This document shows, piece after piece, positions 42,020 to 54,292 of a stretch of DNA of 64,000 bases. Positions within the stretch are counted from its first letter, which is position 1. Every line of letters starts with the position of its first letter. The notes beneath the pieces were generated by a model, which was given only the letters and a program-made list of their open reading frames with translations, made no database searches and was not told the origin of the DNA. Origin of the DNA: Brachypodius melanocephalos (Eukaryota; Chordata; Aves; Passeriformes; Pycnonotidae). Position numbers and translations under genes: made by a program. The DNA lies in assembly GCA_013398615.1 (NCBI GenBank), contig VZSR01003805.1, forward strand, positions 2,124,638 to 2,188,637. The letters run 5' to 3'.

Positions 42020-45000
42020 CTACAATAAAGAAATATACCAGAAAAAAAAAAAGTCATCAGGATAGATTTTAAGTAATTGCACCATATTTAGTAATTAATT
42101 AGTGTTCAGTCCCATTTAATGAGTTGTGTACAAACAGTAAACTACATCAGCTGATCTGGTTTATTTGCCTCAATGTTTTAAAAGTCCAGCTTAGCTTCCT
42201 CAGATGTACAGGAGTTTATAGCTAGAACACACTGAACAAGGCAATATAAAAACTGAACTTTGGTCTACAGAGCTGCACTTCTCATTTCAGGCAGATCAGC
42301 TGCAATTAATTCCCTTTTGCTTTTGAGAAAAGACCATTATTGTATCAGTTTAGAATCAGGAACACCCCTTTCTCCCTCACTGTTCATTTCCCAGCTGGCT
42401 CCTACCTCCTTCAGAGTTGTAGCAGTAGGCAGTGTAGTGCCCTGAGCCAAATCCTTTCCCGTGATGCATTACCACAGCAGACAAGTCGTAGATGAAGCAG
42501 TCAGGCAGGAGAGACTTGAGGGATTCCCTGCAGCAATAAGGCTCCATGTTTAGAATTTGATCAAAACTAACATGTACACCAATCTTCTCACGGTGATTGC
42601 GTCCTGACCACCTGGAAAGTTAAATGAAAGCTTACTTTTTAAAGAAAGAACACAGCATTCTGGATTATGTTTGAGCATAACATAAAATTTTCACTATTAT
42701 CCTGTGCACAAAATAAATGCTAGGGGTTTTGTTCTAGGCTTCCTCTTTCACTTCTTTATTTCAAGGCCTTTTAAATGCGTCTATGGTACCTACTGCTCTC
42801 ATCTTCTGAAACATTCATCTTAAGATCTGTGCAGTGGTGAGCAGGAAGTATTTACCACCTGTTGTAACTCTTTGATATTGCTCATTTATTCTATCTCATT
42901 TTCAGTTTTCTTTGTACAAGGGACAGATGGTACTGACGTTGGTTTAAGAATTCAGAGAGATGCAGTGTTCACTTCCCTATTCTGAGGCTAAATGTATTTA
43001 TGTATTTAGACATAAGAAGGTTATCTGAGATTTCCACTGAATATTGTCCAGGTTTATGCATTAGTGATTATAAGCATCCTACTCTACCTCACGATATCAC
43101 AAGATTAATTTTTACCAATAGAGTTCAGAGCAAGGTTAGTAGGTCTTGACCAAAAACAAGGATAAAATAATTTTGGTACTAACAAGTATCTGAAATCCAA
43201 AAAGTTAATTCCCTACTTATAACACATCTTACTGATGTGCCAAGTGAACAAGAAAAAGAAGTTTCTAGTAACTATTTCTCACCAAACTAGTAAAGGGAAA
43301 TGAAACTGATGCTGAACAACATTGATTCTAAGCAATGGTAGAGCAATACTGAATATGTCAGTTTGAAACATTTTTTTGTTGTGGTACTACTTACCTAAAC
43401 CGTTTAAGGTGTAATCTGAGAACCTGAGGTAGTCGACACACCATAAGCTGCTTCTGAGCTTCTGTGAGTATAACTGGTTTAGAAGAAAACTTCCTTCGTT
43501 TTGCTGAGGTCAAACACACAGTTACACAATACAAATCTTGGTAACAGCCTTGTATTGCAGTCTAAGTTTTATCCACAGAATTTGTGTGGACCTAAACATC
43601 TGTGGTACATGCCTCCTTAAAAAGGACATGCTCTGAGAGCCATTTTGCAAGGATTATTTTATGATGCAAGCAAAAAAATACTTGTGGTCACTTATATTAG
43701 TCACCTTCATTTAAAAAGGTGATGGCTTCTTCAGCTGGGAGTACTAGAAACCCCATTAGTGGGTCATGAGACTGTATCTAAATGAAGCATCACACTTCAA
43801 AACATCTTTTGAACAATTTAATCTTCTAGGGGGCAAGTAACAGCTGCCAAGTGACCACACCAGGACATAAGAAGGTCTTTGTCTGCAATATACTTTAAAG
43901 ACTTCTATACTTGCACTGTCAGTTTATATTTTACACAGAGAACATATGCATGAGTACATACTGCCTTTACTCACTGTTGCACTGATCACATGCATATATC
44001 TTTCCTTCCAAAGCTTCAGTTTCTGTAAACTTGGCCAGCATTTCTGTCAGCAGACATGGATACTGAGACGACATCTCCTTGCCATTGCTGTGATACCTCT
44101 CGGGAAACTCCAGGGACAGGTCCCAGAAAGGTTCTACGGTATTTGATTTATTGTCACAGGCAAGACACGTAACCTGTAAAAAAGATATTTCACCAGCTGC
44201 TTACACTCAAAAATGTACTTTGCTAAACATGTACCATAACATAGCTCTAAAAAGAGATTTTTTTTTCCTAGAGATAACCAAGGGTAACCAAAGACAAGAC
44301 AAAATCATTTAACAACAGAGATGATACACCTAATTTCTTTTCTCTGAAGCAGCATGTCCAAAACTGTTATCACAAACAAGTAAATGTTCTTATGTTTTAC
44401 TGAGAAACAGAAACAGTGTCAAAATGTTCTGTCTGGGACTGTCCAAAAGAAAGCAGCTGGTGAAGTCTCAGGAGTCTTTTCTCCAAAAGGAAAACGTACA
44501 TGAGAAATTATAATATAGGTTAATTTAGAAATAAATAAAAATAAATCAAAAACACACACACAAAAATAAAAACAAAACAAAAGGAACAGCTGAGGATTTT
44601 AAAGTCATATCCTTCTTACTTTGTAAGTCTTCCAGGGAAGCCTGGATTAGGAAGCACACTTCTTCAAAGAAAAATTAACAGGTAAAAATAATTTATTTCT
44701 TCTTTCAGTAAGTGGATCCATCGTCACACTAGGGAAAGGACAAGCAGTAAGACAACATAAATAAAATGTAAAGAAGTGAAGTGAGTCAACCTGGAAAATG
44801 CAGATACTACAGCAGGAGACAATAATTTATTATAACATTCAATACTTAGGAAAGTAAGTTAAAAGCAGTAGCTCTTCTATGCTGGAAAGACAACATATTA
44901 GGTGTTGCATGCTTCCTATTTAGGAAAATACCACAAGTTGTTTGGAATAACTAACACAAAGACACAGTAATAAAGGAATGAAAATTCATGTGACATCCAA

Positions 45001-48000
45001 AGATTGTTATTTCACAGGGACCCCTTTATGCTGCTGCTGTTCTACATAAATTCAGTGTAGCTCCCTTCAGTTTGGTTAGTAAGCCTACACAAGTGTGAAA
45101 GCACACACGGTTGTGTTCAGACACTCCTTTGTTTTCCTCTGACAGTTTGCTGTTAGGTAATTATTCACCCTGCTTTGTTATTTCATTATCATTTATGTAA
45201 GAACCTATCTGTCACCTCATGGTATCTTCCTTCTAGGTGTTCTTTTAACTGCACTCAGTAGCTGCAACAGCTTATACTCCATCTCTGCATTAGCCACCTA
45301 GTGCACATGGGGATTTGTGTCCCAGCATGAACATTTAGTAGTGCAGTTAGAAAAGCTGTTAACTGCTTTAAGATGAAAATGCCACTGCCTTGTTCTTAGA
45401 AAACAACACTTCAAACTTATATGGCAGAAAAGAGGAGATTCTTCTGTTTTAATTTACATTGTCAGGAGTGTTTTTGTAAATGCTAACATCTAGCAATGTT
45501 TCAAAGCCACAAATTAGTAATTCAGAACTGAAATCTGGACATGACAAAATGGTATGTTTGGCCACAGTTCAACCACACTCCAGCTTAAACCCAGAATGAC
45601 TGATAAATTTCTGCTGTACAAATGGGTAATTTTGTTGGGCCGAAAGTTTATTTAATTGATGAGTTAGTTCAGAATTTGTTGTGCATGAATGCACACTTAA
45701 GATTAAGGAGCTCAGGATGTAGAAGACACATGACCACAGTACAGATAATTTTAACACATTCTGAGGTTTTAAATTTAGTGTATTATATTAATAATCTAGA
45801 TTAAGATCTTATTTCCCAACTAGCTAATGAGTACTATCCCAAAGAAAAAGAAATTAATAACAGACCCAGCTTCCAATTTTGCCAGTCTAAAAACCTGAAG
45901 AACACAAACAGATGCAATAAATCTGCTTCTCATCTCATTACGCAACTGTGAGCAAAGCTGATTTGTGGGGACAAAACCCTGACATACTGTTATACAGCTG
46001 CACTTATTTCCTCAAATCCAAGCCAGTCCTCACTGCAACAGAGTTAAAATCTGGGATTTATGTAGCTGCCAACAGCCCGGTAACCCGACACACCCGGGCA
46101 AGCATGCCCAACCCCATCAGCCCTGTGCACTCACTGCTCCTGGACACGGTGGGAAAGAACAGCCAAGCACGGCTGCAACAGGAGTGGAAATCGTTTTCTT
46201 AGCCAGGCCTGCGCTTACCAACTGGATTACTCAAAGAGCAGGAGGATTCCCAGCCTTCTGTGGAATCCATCCTGTCCATTGGCACTGGCTTCATGACACT
46301 CCCATGACTCTTCTTTCTGTCCTAAACGGCACTCCTTTATCTTACACTCCATTATTATTCACACAGTGCAACCCAGATTTTCTTTCTCCATGAGAGGGGC
46401 AGAAATTGTAAAAACTGTTCAAAAGTTGGTTGAGTGAGATGAGATTTTATAAAACACAAACCAAAAAGAACCCCCAAACATAAGCTCAAAAGAGCAAAAA
46501 CTTTACGCATTTGTCCAGTGTAACTTTGTATAGTATAAGTATTCACAACAATAATAGGGAAGAGAGTCTACTCTAACAATCTTGTTAGTCATGTCTATCT
46601 TTATGATTATACTTTATAAAGACAGAGTTTGATTTCATATTATAATTCAGATTTCCCATTATAATTCAGAATTGCTATTATAAGAAGTTTTAATGTTGTC
46701 ATTTATAGCAAAGCAAATGAGAAGTTCACATTAGAGCAAAGTAAATTACAGATTTTAACTTGTCTGAAATCTCTACCTTATGTTCTGCCCTGACCACCCT
46801 CTCATGCCTCGAAACATGGTACTAAATACAATTGTTTGGTTAAAGCTTAGTATTCAATCATGGGCCAAAGGCCAGACTGAAAGGAGCTGGATCAAATTGC
46901 TTGATTCAAGCTAAGCACGGAGACTACTCAGACAAGCATCATTGTGGCCACAATAACGTGATGGACAGCCACTGCCCTGGATGGCATTCAGTGTAAATGC
47001 AGCCAAAGAAAATAGTTAACATATTGCTGCAGAAAAAGCCAACTCTATCATCAACTGTTTTGCCTATGTTCCCTGCACTTGCATGGAAGAAAGAAAACTC
47101 CTAACCACCTCTGCCCCAACTCTTTTTCTCCTTTGTTGTTTTTAGGAAGAGTAAAATAGCCAGTCCTATTTTTGTGCTTTCACTAGATAAGACAATATAT
47201 TCACAAATATATAATGATTAGTAACGCAATTTTTTGCACAGGCAAGTAACTGAATTTGAATGAGATCTCTGAATTACAAGCTACAATATGACATATGACA
47301 GTCAACATTAAAAAAACCCAACTGAACTTTGTAGTGATAAGCATGCAGCATAATCAAAATGATCTTTATCTACTTAGCAGAATAACATAATGCATAACCA
47401 CAGCTAACTGTGGTCTGTGATTCAATGGCCTCTTATAGGTTAACTCAAAATGTTACTTTCATCTAGTTGGAAAACAACTTGACAATCATTTTGTAATTCA
47501 GGCTAAACATAAAAGCACAAAGACTAACACCAAAATATAGAAATCCGTATACATTACATCAAGTGGCTTAAGTGCAAATCCTCCCATTACCTGCCTGAAG
47601 TTCTTATCTTTTTAAAAGCCTGTTCAGTGGCAGACTTAATACCCAGACTTAGTACACAGATCACCCTCAGCATTCTCCTCCAAACTAACTCACAGCATAC
47701 TACCCAAAACTGAAGGCTTTCAAACAACTCAAAATCACATTTTGCCTTTTCTCAGACAATCTTAGTGGCAATAGTGAAAATGCTTTAAGAATAGTTTACC
47801 TACTACCCTGCTTAGAACCTACTTCACTCTTTGAGACTTGGCATATTCACTTCTCTGATCACCGCATGCTGTTATTCTGCTGTGCTGAGCAGGAGCAGGG
47901 GGAAGCATTTTGCTCAGATTCCATGTTAAAAATGATCAGGAAGTAATCAAACTTCTTAGGAAGTTTTAAGCATGCCTAGAGGTATCAAAAGCTAGATCCT

Positions 48001-51000
48001 ACCATGGATTGCTATAAAAAATATTGGAGCCAATTTTTCTGAACTCTCAGAAGTCTGCAGATGACACAAAGCAGGAGGAGTGGCTGGTAGGCTGTCTAGG
48101 GGCACTGTCACCCACTGGAATGGGACAGGGGCGGGAAATGGGACAAGAGGAACCTTATGCAGCTCTACAAAAGGAGCTCCACATCCTGCTCTTGGTCAGG
48201 GATCACCCAGGCACCAGTACAGGCTGCAGGGAAGAGAATGACCTGGGGGACAAGCTGTCCATCAGTCAGTAACATTCTCTTATGGCAAAGAGGCAAACAG
48301 TCTCTGGAGCTGCATTTGGCAGAGCACCACCAGCAGGTCCAGGCAGGTGATCCCTGCCCTCTTCTCAGCTCCCACACAGCCAAAATGCTGGGCCCAGTGC
48401 TCAGAAAAAAGGGAGACATGGATATGCTGGACTGAGTCCACCAAAGGGCCAGGAAGATGATGAAAGGCCTTGGACATATCTGACCTATGAGGAAAGCCTG
48501 AGAGAGATGGGACTGTTCAGCTCAGAGAAGGAAGCTCAAGGTAGATTTTATCCTTGTACGAGAATTTCTGCTCATATGATTTCTGAGTATGTGGCACACC
48601 ATAATATCTGCTTTCAATTTCTGAATTTTTAGAAAGACACCTGTCCCTTTCCTTGCTTAATATGGACAAAGTTGAAATAAAGATACTTTTAAAATTGTTG
48701 CACACTGTGCTATTTAGTTGATACCATTTAAAAAAACGCAAGCCAAAAAACTCTTGAGACAACAGCAAACATACTTCAGCTCTTGAAGTGTACTTTAAAG
48801 ATCTGTGAGCCAGTGTGGGTCAGTTTACCACTGCCACATGAGTTCATCGCACAGTAATTTCTCCTTCCCCACTGAAGGACTGAGGACAAGAGACAGTAAG
48901 TACCTTCCACAAGGGTACAAGCATTGAGGGATTGAAAACAACTAGGATTTTAATAGACATATTGGGATCTCCTCAGAGTCCCAATGGGTTTGAGAGGTAT
49001 GAGCTACTTTCTCCAGACAATCGCTGCAGGAAGGCTAGCATGTGAAAGGACAGAACAGAGGGGAAGAGTTTTGCACCTACAATGCAGATCTTTACTTCTC
49101 TTAGATGTACCAGGTATTGCAGTTTCACAGTACTGCAAAGTAAAAAGCTGAAATCCTAAAATGGGTATTAAAATAAATATAAATTAAAAAACAGAGGCAA
49201 TTTGCTCATACTATTCCTGAAGTTACCCATTACCTACTCTAGTATCCCATAAAATAGTAAAATATTTCAAGCAGCAGATGAAGAAAACTTACTTTAAATC
49301 AGCTGAGAACATAGCAAAACAAAACCAACTACCTCATACAAAATGTTCAATTGTTTTGACATTACCCAAAAATTTTTCTGGTTATCAAAAAGTAGTCTCC
49401 ATAAGATTCGCAAACACTCCATTCTCTGCTTTCTTAATCTTACATCCTAAATTCAGTTAGTGCTGAACCAGGCAACACTTTAATAGCAGCAGACTGATGG
49501 CAAACGCAGGATTACGACTTCCCTTCAAGTTAAATTAGAACTAGAAGAAGGGGGGAAAAGTTTAGCTGCACATGTGAAAGTAATGTGATACCAAAGTAAA
49601 CACACAGCTTATCAGCACTGTAAGGGATCCTCTGTGTACTTTATCAAGAGTAGTTCATAGTATTCCTGAGGTTTGAAGGTCAGGGAGATTGACTTCATGG
49701 CACTTGAGTACCTCACAGAATCAAGTATCTTGAACTTATATTTTCTGTACATAGGGGCAGTAAGTATGGTATGGCAACATTTTAGGGGTTCTAAAACGGA
49801 AGACAACTGTGCACAGAAATATGCTTCCCAATTCCCCTTTTTCATGACGTAAGATGTAACTTAACACACTAGACTAAAACCCTGTCTCATTTTTAATAAG
49901 TGCAGCTGGGAACAATTCCAACTATCTTCTAGAGAGAAACTGTCATAGTGTCACAGTATTACATATTACTTTATTTTTATTACTATATTTATCACAGTAT
50001 TACCTTATCTTGTAGGTAGATAAAGTTAAGCCTGTAAGGACTAAACATACACTCCTTGCTTTTAAGAGCTAACACAGTCCAAGACGTGACGACATAGCAG
50101 GAAGTTTGGGGTTTTTTTTCAGCCCTGCATGGGTGTTTTGTATTTTTTGTTAACTTCTTTAAAGCAGTTCTGACAAATGCTTTAGTGAAATCATGATGTA
50201 GGAATCTTACTGAGGAAAGTAATTGCCTAACAGAGTTTTTAAAGTTCATCTTTCCATGTGCAAACACCAGGGACTCAATCATTAAGATGACCTGAATATA
50301 TTTTACAAGCAAGAAATCTTCAGGGCTTACCTTTTCCTTACAATATTTATCACGTTCAAAACCACAAGTGAAGACTAAACTAAAAAAAAAGGAGTGGCGG
50401 AAGACAAAGGGAACACTGGGAGGGGTAAAGTGTTGAACAATTCGTGGGAACTGCCTAATGAGCCAGGGAGAAATTACTAGATAACAGCCTCAATACTGTT
50501 TTCCCTGTTCCTCTCACTTCAGGCATTCTTGAATTCATCAAGGCTGCATTCTGCACACAGACATGGAGCAGCTGCAGTAAGAGCTGTATGTAGTCACAGA
50601 AATCACAGGATATCTCTTCACATAAAGCTAAAAATACGTTAAAGTAGTTATTACTGAAATGATGCTGCGTCTTTTGGTAAATTCTTACCAAAGCAATGAA
50701 TCCTATAAGGAGCTTCGCAATGCAAGCAAGCCTTGTCAGCATTCCTAAAAAGTTACTTTATTTTGCTGACAAAATTGCTATTTTGGAGAGGAATGGAATT
50801 TTCAAACAAAAAACTCTTTAATGACATAATATACTAAACACTTCCAGTTGTGCAACACTGATACAAGATATGTACTAACCAAGGAAAGTAAGTATGCCAC
50901 AGAAGTGCTCATACACTGGGCCAGACAGAAGGTAGCTGGTGATTCAGTTTTATCCAGTAGTTTCACAAAACCTAAAATGACTGAGGACTGACATAGGCTG

Positions 51001-53506
51001 CAATCCTATTACCTTCCTATGAAGTTTACATGTGTCAGAGCAGTAAACAATCCTTAGTCAAAAACCACTTAGATTTCCAGTTTCACATATTAAAACATTA
51101 AACCATCAATCAAATAGTCAGAATACCAGAAACAGACGTTTTGTGTTAAGCCTTTTCATATTCATATTCATCAAATGCTTCTGCTTCTGCAGTCCCTCAG
51201 TAACATATTCATGTATACTACAGATCCATTCCAGGAGCCAGGAATTTCCCAAATTCTGTTCCTGCTTCAATGTAGTTAGTTTTCAGATTAATTCAACAGA
51301 AACAAGCATTTGTTTGTTCAGTCAGTATTCAGACATTTGTACACACACACTGTTGGGATATGCGTTAATAGCAGTGAACACGCTGAAATATTTAACAGGG
51401 AACTGAGAAGTAGGGAAAAAAAAAGGAGAAAAAAAAGTAGTCATGCAAAAAGAAGAAAAACCACCACTGCCTCCACCCCACAAATTCGGTTCCTCAGTTG
51501 ACAGAGCCTTCTGTATCTTTGTGGTGTAACAGAAAAGAAGTATTAGTATTTCTGTACATAAAATCATGACATGCAATTACTCACTGGTTATCAATCTCAA
51601 ATTCAAGCTATTTAGTGAAATAATATCCTGTTTGACATCCATTACCTAATCAGTGTCTACTTACACGAGATTAACACCTTCCTTAACACCTTTTATCTAG
51701 TAACACTATAGTGATAAGCCAGATACTTAAAATTGTAAATTCTTTATTCCTTCAAATCAGTTGGTGTTTAACAACAAATACAAGTATTTCTCAGTAGGTG
51801 GAGAGGTGCGTTTCAAAATAACAAATTTAAGACTTTTATTATGATTAACAGGTTTATTGGGTTTGAATGGCCTGGTTTTTGGTAGTGGGAGGGCTACAGG
51901 GTGGTTTCTACTGAAACTGTGTAATATTTCTTCTGAAACTGTGTAATATATCCTCACCATGCCACCTCAATTGTTATAAATGTATAAACCTTTGAAGTAT
52001 GTCCACCTCTGGACCGACTTGAGTAAATCTCAAACTACAAATCATTAAACATCTTAAATAAGTAATGATAAAACATACCTGACTTAATAGCTGTCCATGA
52101 AAAATGTTGTTAACCACATTCAAAACCTGCTTTATAAGTTTTCTTTGAGAAGCAGGGATGAGAGCTGGGTATCTGGTCCCTGTAGTCTCCAGTTCCTGCT
52201 GTACTTTATCCAAAAGTTCACAGAGAAATTCCTGAGCATCTTGTTGGGCATACCCTCTGAAGGCTGGAATTAGTCTCCACACAGAATGAAGCATGGCAAA
52301 AGGAGACACCAGTGCCCATTTGCCAGACCACATAACCTGGAATAGAGTATGCAACTCATGACAGAGAGAAATATGCTTTGAACTGGGCTCCCTGGGCTGA
52401 ATAAGTTCCATACTTTTTGATGCTCCTCCACTTAAACCAGAGGATAAACTAGGCCGCCTCACAGAATATGATCCCTTTACTGTCTCTTGGTTCTCATTCA
52501 TGTGTAATGTTGAGGCAGCTATGGACAGGTGTTTAGATGAAGATCTTGTTTTACCATTGGTTGCTGTTGCCAGCAGTTCCTGAGTTTGGTTGAGATCAAG
52601 CTTTAAAAAGCATTCTCGAAAAATAAGTAAGTGACTTAATACCTGCAGGACAGAATTCATATAGCATGTGTTTCCCAGGTTTCTCAGTCCTGTTACTCCA
52701 GGAGTCACTGTAGGCCTTCGTTTAATTGGAGAGTCACTTAATTTTTTCAATCTCAGTTCTTCTGAGGTATACGTTTCTTTCAACTCTGCCAAAAGTCCCA
52801 TGTTCTGTGATGTTTTTTGAGGGCAGGGTTCTGATTTTGAGGACATTCTAATCTGATTTTGTAAACGACTGCTCTTTCTTGGAGGCATCTTTTCCATCTC
52901 TGCTTTCAACTCACGCTTTCGTTCTTGTCTTCTCTTCCTGGCTTCGTCCCTTTTTAGCTCTGCTTCTTCTTGACGTCTTTCTTTTTCCAAAATCCTTTTT
53001 CCAGCAGGTGTCAACTCAAGCCACGATCTGAACACTTTGCCAAGGACTGCACGCCGTCGGTGCCAGAGAGCTGTGAACATCCTATCTTCATTCCGAAGTG
53101 TGGCTTGGGCACCACCGTGTGCAAGGTAGGAATCGTCACTTGTACCCATGGAACGCAAAGTCCTCCCACTTCGAGTAGTGCACTCATAGTTTTGACTCTT
53201 GATCGCACTTAATGTACTCCGCAAGAGTTTTAGATCACCGGTTGCGTTGTCATTGAGAACGTAATCGTCGCAGAGATAACAGAAAACATACAGCTCGTTT
53301 ACTTCCAATGCCACGGGGTGGCTGCTCTCCTGAAAGTGCTTTAGTGCATGCTCTTCGATGTATCTTCCACACGCCACGTGCGAGCAGCTGAGGCACGCCC
53401 ACACAGATTCCGTGGTATTGCAGTCCATGCAATGCCATTTCTGAGGATTGAGAATGGAGTGATCTTGGGCCAGTCGCAGACGTCCTACATGCCTACACTT
53501 ATCCAT
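41820..53506 (-). CDS. USP44: Ubiquitin carboxyl-terminal hydrolase 44 (5 coding exons)
   Basis: A nuclear cysteine protease that removes ubiquitin from substrates. In the literature it acts on CDC20 in the spindle checkpoint and on histone H2B. The coding exons, in minus-strand order, are 53506-52079, 44173-43975, 43503-43395, 42611-42406 and 42019-41820: 2142 nt, 713 codons (human about 712, from memory). Residues ~1-110 form the ZnF-UBP domain (Cys/His at C26, C29, C38, C41, H53, H57, C76, C79). Residues ~170-207 are a highly charged, probably coiled segment. The USP domain follows: C281 in GLRNLGNTCYMNS, zinc-ribbon cysteines C479/C482 and C538/C541, H637 in GSGHYTAYCY, and N654/D655 in VHCNDS. 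All splice sites are GT-AG. The start is MDKCRHVG; see the finding on the start codon. Confidence 0.98.
42406..42611 (-). CDS. USP44: USP44 coding exon 4, catalytic His
   Basis: Encodes residues 579-648: RWSGRNHREKIGVHV, a CC-containing linker, FIYDLSAVVMHHGKGFGSGH with H637, and TAYCYNSEG. Acceptor 'actttccag', donor GTAGGA. Confidence 0.98.
43395..43503 (-). CDS. USP44: USP44 coding exon 3
   Basis: Encodes residues 543-579: KRRKFSSKPVILTEAQKQLM and VCRLPQVLRLHLKRF, the conserved USP 'box' strand. Residue 543 is split with the upstream exon and reads Thr. The donor is GTAAGT. Confidence 0.98.
43975..44173 (-). CDS. USP44: USP44 coding exon 2, zinc ribbon
   Basis: Encodes residues 477-543: VTCLACDNKSNTVEPFWDLS, LEFPERYHSNGKE, ETEALEGKIYACDQCN. 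The two CxxC pairs make the zinc ribbon in the USP fingers. Acceptor 'tcttttttacag', donor GTGAGT. Confidence 0.98.
44174..52078 (-). other. USP44: USP44 large intron between the main exon and the zinc-ribbon exon
   Basis: A GT-AG intron of 7.9 kb holding a sense-plus CR1 fragment (48053-48542) and A-rich simple sequence near 44540-44580. No other gene is visible; the many short open frames are unremarkable for AT-rich DNA. Confidence 0.9.
48053..48542 (+). mobile_element. CR1 LINE internal fragment, antisense to USP44
   Basis: It starts at 'tctgcagatgacacaaagca' and runs through the equivalents of the CR1 blocks 'ccagtacaggctg', 'aggaagatgatgaaaggcc', 'tatgaggaaagcctgagag' and 'ctgttcagctcagagaagg', then stops abruptly. 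The family's 3' tail is missing, so it is truncated at both ends. It shares unusual bases with the copy at 39314. Confidence 0.93.
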
Positions 53507-53587
53507 TGTTAAAACTGAAATTGCAGAGATATGCTGGCAAAACACATCATCCGAACTATTTTCTGCCCATGATATTTCAATCTGCAA
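52079..53587 (-). CDS. USP44: USP44 main exon (start codon, ZnF-UBP, USP Cys box)
   Basis: The acceptor is a long T-run ending TTTTTTAG at 53588-53589, followed by 81 nt of 5' UTR that happen to be open in frame. Coding begins at the ATG at 53504-53506 and gives 476 whole codons, ending HGQLLSQ at a GTATGT donor. One exon therefore holds the zinc finger, the charged linker, catalytic C281 and the QQDAQEFLCELLD motif. Confidence 0.98.
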
Positions 53588-53939
53588 CTAAAAAAAAAAA
53601 GAAAGTTATAGTTCATAAATATCAAACTGCATCCCTTTTACAGGAGTCAGTGTACCAAATGCATATTGAGATGAACATCACTATCACCATCCAGCTGAGT
53701 CCCACCAAACACATGTAAGAAATCAGTCATGTGGAGCCACACACACTCAACACCTTCAAGAGCAGTTCCATGTTCACACTAAATTGCCTGCATATCACTG
53801 TTTATATTCCCAGTGCTTTGTGGCTCAGGACTGAAGCATACTAGTTACACTTTAGGCCTGGTTTGGTATTTTTAATTAAGGGGCACTGATTTCATTAAAA
53901 GATGCTGTCACAGAGTTCAGATACAAACACAACCTAAAG

Positions 53940-54110
53940 TGAGAAAGGCTGCTCAGAGAACCTGTGGATGCCCCATCCCCAGAACTGTTAAGGGCCAGGT
54001 GGGATCGGACTTTAAACAATTAGGTCCAATTGGACATGTGTCTGCACACAGCAGGGGATTGGATGGCAGGATCTTTATGATCCCTTGCAACTCAAACCAT
54101 TCTGTAATTC
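53940..54110 (+). mobile_element. CR1 LINE 3' end fragment
   Basis: It reads 'ctcagagaacctgtggatgc', 'cccatccccagaactgtt', then 'ggcaggatctttatgatccc' and 'accattctgtaattcc', the degraded 3' tail of a sense CR1 copy. Confidence 0.9.
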
Positions 54111-54236
54111 CAAATTTCTCCTATTAATTCAACCCCTAAGTACAGAGGTGCAGAAGTGCAAAGTTCACTTAAATTTATTATGTTTACACAGTGCCAACAG
54201 TTCACACAAATGAGGCTTTATACAACTCGAACTTAA

Positions 54237-54292
54237 TTAATTAATCCATGCCTTTAATTAATCCTTAATTAACCCATGCCTTTAATTAACCC
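54237..54292. repeat. 28-bp tandem duplication
   Basis: Two adjacent 28-bp units, 54237-54264 and 54265-54292, share 'ccatgcctttaattaa' and differ only by two T-to-C changes, at unit positions 9 and 26. Confidence 0.95.

Noticed and set aside
53507..53587. In-frame N-terminal extension of USP44
   Set aside because: It begins at TTG directly after the splice acceptor and contains no ATG, so it is open 5' UTR. The conserved protein begins at MDKC.
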